A stretch of 64,000 bases of DNA from Nostoc sp. MS1 (GTDB lineage: Bacteria > Cyanobacteriota > Cyanobacteriia > Cyanobacteriales > Nostocaceae), in contig NZ_AP023441.1 of the NCBI RefSeq assembly GCF_019976755.1, positions 558,001 to 622,000 on the forward strand, in the 5' to 3' direction. The position numbers and the translations under genes are program-made. Below, one piece after another: positions 61,793-64,000 of this stretch (positions within the stretch are counted from its first letter, which is position 1; each line of letters begins with the position of its first letter). Below the pieces are notes generated by a model. It worked only from the letters and a program-made list of their open reading frames with translations. It did not search any database and was not told the origin of the DNA.

Positions 61793-62263
61793 TTAATTAA
61801 AAATAGCTTTCTTGAGTAATAAGCAATTCCTGTCTTCTGCTTCACGTATGTAACTAACAGTCCATCCGTAATCTATTCTGAGTTTGAGCAGAAAGATACA
61901 GCCCCAATGTGCCTCATGTTCTAAGGGATTAAAATTGCGATCGCTTGTTTCTTGACTGAAATTTTCTAACGCTGCTTCTAAATCAAAAATCTCCCCTCGA
62001 TCCCAAATACAAATTTGAAAATGGTTATGGTCAATTGTCACTGCTATATCAACAAGAGTTTGTGGATTTAGGTGTTGATGGGCATGGCGGACTGCATTCG
62101 TAAAACCCTCAATCAATGCGGTTTGACCTTCTATCCACATTTGGGAAGGTAACTGTTGACAGTTGAATTGTTCAAACCATTCGACTACGGTTGCCATTTC
62201 ATCTAAATCACTGGCAACTTGTAAGGTAGAATGATGAATCAGTAAATCTGTTTGCAGTGACAT
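61793..62263 (-). CDS. Anti-sigma-type serine kinase/ATP-binding protein (HATPase_c_2)
   Basis: 156 residues of the GHKL ATPase type. The N box is EGFTNAVRHAHQH and the G1 box is WDRGEIFD. The G2 region (HEAHWGCIFLLKL) is less conserved than in SpoIIAB/RsbW, so kinase activity is likely but not certain. Such proteins phosphorylate STAS partners and hold a sigma factor or other target when free. The gene begins directly after the stop of the STAS-sugar transferase gene. No sigma factor gene is in the window, so the target may be the STAS-sugar transferase itself. Confidence 0.88.
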   Translation of the reverse strand: MSLQTDLLIHHSTLQVASDLDEMATVVEWFEQFNCQQLPSQMWIEGQTALIEGFTNAVRHAHQHLNPQTLVDIAVTIDHNHFQICIWDRGEIFDLEAALENFSQETSDRNFNPLEHEAHWGCIFLLKLRIDYGWTVSYIREAEDRNCLLLKKAIFN

Positions 62264-63256
62264 TTAAACTGCCCCTGAATCTTTATTAAGAATAACAAAA
62301 ATGGTCTTAAAAATTAACTTCAAATCATAAAGCAAGCTCCAATTATTCTGATAACGTAAATCGAGTTCAATCACATCCTCAAAGTTACGGATTTTTGAGC
62401 GCCCGTTAACTTGCCACTCACCACTAAGTCCTGGCTTAACATCGAGTCTTTGCCAATTACTTACTTCATATTTTTCTAATTCGTCGGGCGTTGGTGGACG
62501 AGTTCCAACTAAACTCATATCGCCCTGAAGCACATTCCAAAATTGGGGTAATTCATCTAAGCTGGTTTTACGCAGAAAGCGCCCAACACGGGTAATTCTG
62601 GGGTCATTGTCATTCTTAAAAAAAGCCCCGGAAGCTTGGTTGGTGATAGTGGCTTTGAGTGCTTCAGCATTTGTTACCATCGAGCGAAACTTCCAAATAC
62701 GAAACCGCCTTCCCATCCAACCGCAGCGAATTTGGCTAAATAGTATAGGCCCTGGACTTTCAAGTTTAATTGCGATCGCAATTGGTACAAATATTACGGC
62801 TGTAATACTCAAACCGACAATCGCCCCGACAATATCAATAGCACGTTTCATTGGCGATCGCACAGAAGCATGGGTTAAGGGTGGACGCTGTTCTACTTTG
62901 CGAGTTGCAGTAGGGACAATAGCTTCGGTATTGGTTTCGATGTGAAATATTTTATCCAAACCTACCAAAGAAAAAGCTAAATTTACTTGTGGATGAACAC
63001 TCCAAAAAACTAATTGAATATTCTTTGCCTGTGCTGATTTATGATTACTAATTAGTGAGCCTACACCGCTACTATCAATAATCGTAGTTTGACCAAAATC
63101 TAAAATAATTTTTGTTAAACCAGGTGCTTCTACCCATGTTTGGAAATATTCTCGAAAAGACACTGCCTCTACTACAGTTAATCGTGGCGGTAACTGCACT
63201 AATAAAGTGCTATTAATGCGAGTAGTAACTAGAGATATTTTAGCTTTCAGACTCAT
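62264..63256 (-). CDS. STAS-domain fused to a bacterial sugar transferase
   Basis: 330 residues. An N-terminal STAS domain (about 5-110) carries the intact phosphosite IIDSSGVGSL. A short linker leads to a polyisoprenyl-phosphate sugar transferase (about 130-330): an anchor helix (IDIVGAIVGLSITAVIFVPI), GPILFSQIRCGWMGRRFRIWKFRSM, then GDMSLVGTRPPTPDE and VKPGLSGEWQVNGRS. The enzyme puts the first sugar phosphate on the lipid carrier in exopolysaccharide synthesis. The fusion puts a partner-switching switch domain on the initiating enzyme. It overlaps the upstream glycosyltransferase gene by four bases (ATGA). Confidence 0.93.
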   Translation of the reverse strand: MSLKAKISLVTTRINSTLLVQLPPRLTVVEAVSFREYFQTWVEAPGLTKIILDFGQTTIIDSSGVGSLISNHKSAQAKNIQLVFWSVHPQVNLAFSLVGLDKIFHIETNTEAIVPTATRKVEQRPPLTHASVRSPMKRAIDIVGAIVGLSITAVIFVPIAIAIKLESPGPILFSQIRCGWMGRRFRIWKFRSMVTNAEALKATITNQASGAFFKNDNDPRITRVGRFLRKTSLDELPQFWNVLQGDMSLVGTRPPTPDELEKYEVSNWQRLDVKPGLSGEWQVNGRSKIRNFEDVIELDLRYQNNWSLLYDLKLIFKTIFVILNKDSGAV

Positions 63257-63762
63257 CTGGAAACACCTACTGTTAAATCTGTGGCGGTTTGTTCAAAACG
63301 GCTTTGTAAACTGTGGCAAAGTGCGATCGCTGTAGCTTGAGAAACATCAGAAACAGAAACTTTTCTCGGCTCATGAATAAATCGCACTAAATCCCCAGGC
63401 GACCAAGCTACAGGAACATTTATTTGCGATAAAGATAAACCTAGTTCTACTTGATGATTATCAACGTGTTCTTGATACTTATGACTGCGAGAAACCAAAA
63501 TATAAGGCTTATCTAGAGAATCTAGCAGTAATAAAGTACCTTCCCCACAATGAGCAATCACAATTCGCGCTTGATTAATTAACTCTTGAAACTTCTCTTC
63601 TTTGAGGAAACGATAAACCCTAGCACCAGCAGGCAAAATTGTAGAATTACCATACTGCACAACCACTTCTTCTTGAATTATTTCGGTCTGTAATAAGACT
63701 TCAACCCAAGACATGAGGCGATTAAAAGGATATTGTTCTGTTCCAACTGTTACCAAAATCAT
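63253..63762 (-). CDS. PssE/Alg13-like glycosyltransferase subunit
   Basis: 169 residues from the ATG at 63762 (MILVTVGTEQYPFNRLM). It matches the C-terminal, nucleotide-sugar-binding half of GT28-type enzymes: VIAHCGEGTLLLLDSLDKP and the VSRSHKYQEHVDNHQVELG region. In the two-part PssD/PssE (Alg14/Alg13) type it is the soluble catalytic half. It overlaps the gene upstream by four bases (ATGA) and the next by four bases, so translation is tightly coupled. The second sugar of an exopolysaccharide repeat is its probable product. Confidence 0.88.
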   Translation of the reverse strand: MILVTVGTEQYPFNRLMSWVEVLLQTEIIQEEVVVQYGNSTILPAGARVYRFLKEEKFQELINQARIVIAHCGEGTLLLLDSLDKPYILVSRSHKYQEHVDNHQVELGLSLSQINVPVAWSPGDLVRFIHEPRKVSVSDVSQATAIALCHSLQSRFEQTATDLTVGVSR

Positions 63763-64000
63763 AGGGTTTCCTGGGGAATAATCAATTCGGCTTGAGGATA
63801 ACGAGCTTGTAGTTGCGGCCACTGCACATATAGAACGCTCAAAAAAGGTAAAATTAACCTAGCGGATAAACTCAAAGTTTGAATCCGAGTTACTGATTCG
63901 ACAAAGGCGGTTTGACTACCAAAAAGTTTGCCGATAATTAAAAAAGGCACAGCAACACCAGCACCAGTAGATAAAATTAAATCTGGTCTAGTTTTATTGA
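63759..64000 (-). CDS. PssD/Alg14-like membrane-anchoring subunit, 5' end outside the window
   Basis: Only the last ~80 codons are present; the frame runs off the right edge. The visible part PDLILSTGAGVAVPFLIIGK then FVESVTRIQTLSLSARLIL is the typical C-terminal region of Alg14/PssD proteins, which recruit the Alg13/PssE catalytic subunit to the membrane. The stop codon overlaps the start of the PssE-like gene (ATGA). I expect further exopolysaccharide genes to the right. Confidence 0.85.
   Translation of the reverse strand, partial: NKTRPDLILSTGAGVAVPFLIIGKLFGSQTAFVESVTRIQTLSLSARLILPFLSVLYVQWPQLQARYPQAELIIPQETL

Overview
The window is chromosomal DNA from a filamentous, heterocyst-forming type of cyanobacterium (Nostoc/Anabaena group). 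The evidence is: the chlorophyll gene acsF beside glgA; many copies of the cyanobacterial octamer GCGATCGC (HIP1) inside and between genes; heptamer tandem repeats (CAGTCAA, GACTAAT, ATTACGA, CCCCACT and relatives) in many intergenic gaps; and an H-NOX gene whose sequence is, from memory, very close to the structurally studied Nostoc H-NOX protein. There is no tRNA, 16S/23S rRNA or CRISPR array. The only stable RNA I can support is the small SRP RNA.

Layout. 0.1-8 kb: gamma-carbonic-anhydrase-like protein, TIGR02652-type protein, VOC protein, a large two-domain M16 protease carrying heptamer repeats in its reading frame, SRPBCC protein, and a SemiSWEET / radical-SAM / CPXCG mini-operon. 8-13 kb: a five-PAS hybrid histidine kinase and a secreted protein. 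13.6-17.2 kb: four co-directional transport genes (APC permease, CadD-like, TauE/SafE, DUF1634). 17.4-26 kb: small membrane proteins, prohibitin-like protein, SPOR-like secreted protein, mnmA, DUF362 protein, aspA, Uma2. 26.2-29.3 kb: pgsA and rmlA overlapping tail to tail, then a double-GNAT membrane protein split by a 4-bp repeat.

29.5-38 kb: a minus-strand operon running fatty acyl-AMP ligase, acyl-CoA-dehydrogenase-like flavoprotein, acyl carrier protein, MBOAT acyltransferase, SGNH-like protein, HTTM-DCC membrane protein. Together these look like a complete route that activates a fatty acid, loads it on a carrier, desaturates it and transfers it across or within a membrane to an unknown acceptor. 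I know of no described pathway with this exact set.

38.6-54 kb: mostly housekeeping (YgfZ-like, M14 peptidase, DUF952, thioredoxin-NHL protein, cupin, 2H phosphoesterase, YciI, SRP RNA, queF, acsF, glgA, rhodanese, M50-TPR protease, DsbA-like).

54.5-64 kb: a signalling and polysaccharide locus. It holds H-NOX, an HNOBA hybrid kinase with receivers and an HPt domain, a REC-PP2C phosphatase, and, facing it, STAS, anti-sigma-type ATPase, a STAS-sugar transferase fusion and two PssE/PssD (Alg13/Alg14)-like proteins. The gene set suggests gas sensing feeding a partner-switching module that controls exopolysaccharide synthesis. In this genome the input side is broken twice: an IS630-type element sits three codons after the heme-ligand histidine codon of H-NOX (exact TA duplication, and the excised sequence restores the frame perfectly), and the kinase has an in-frame TAG in its first receiver domain.
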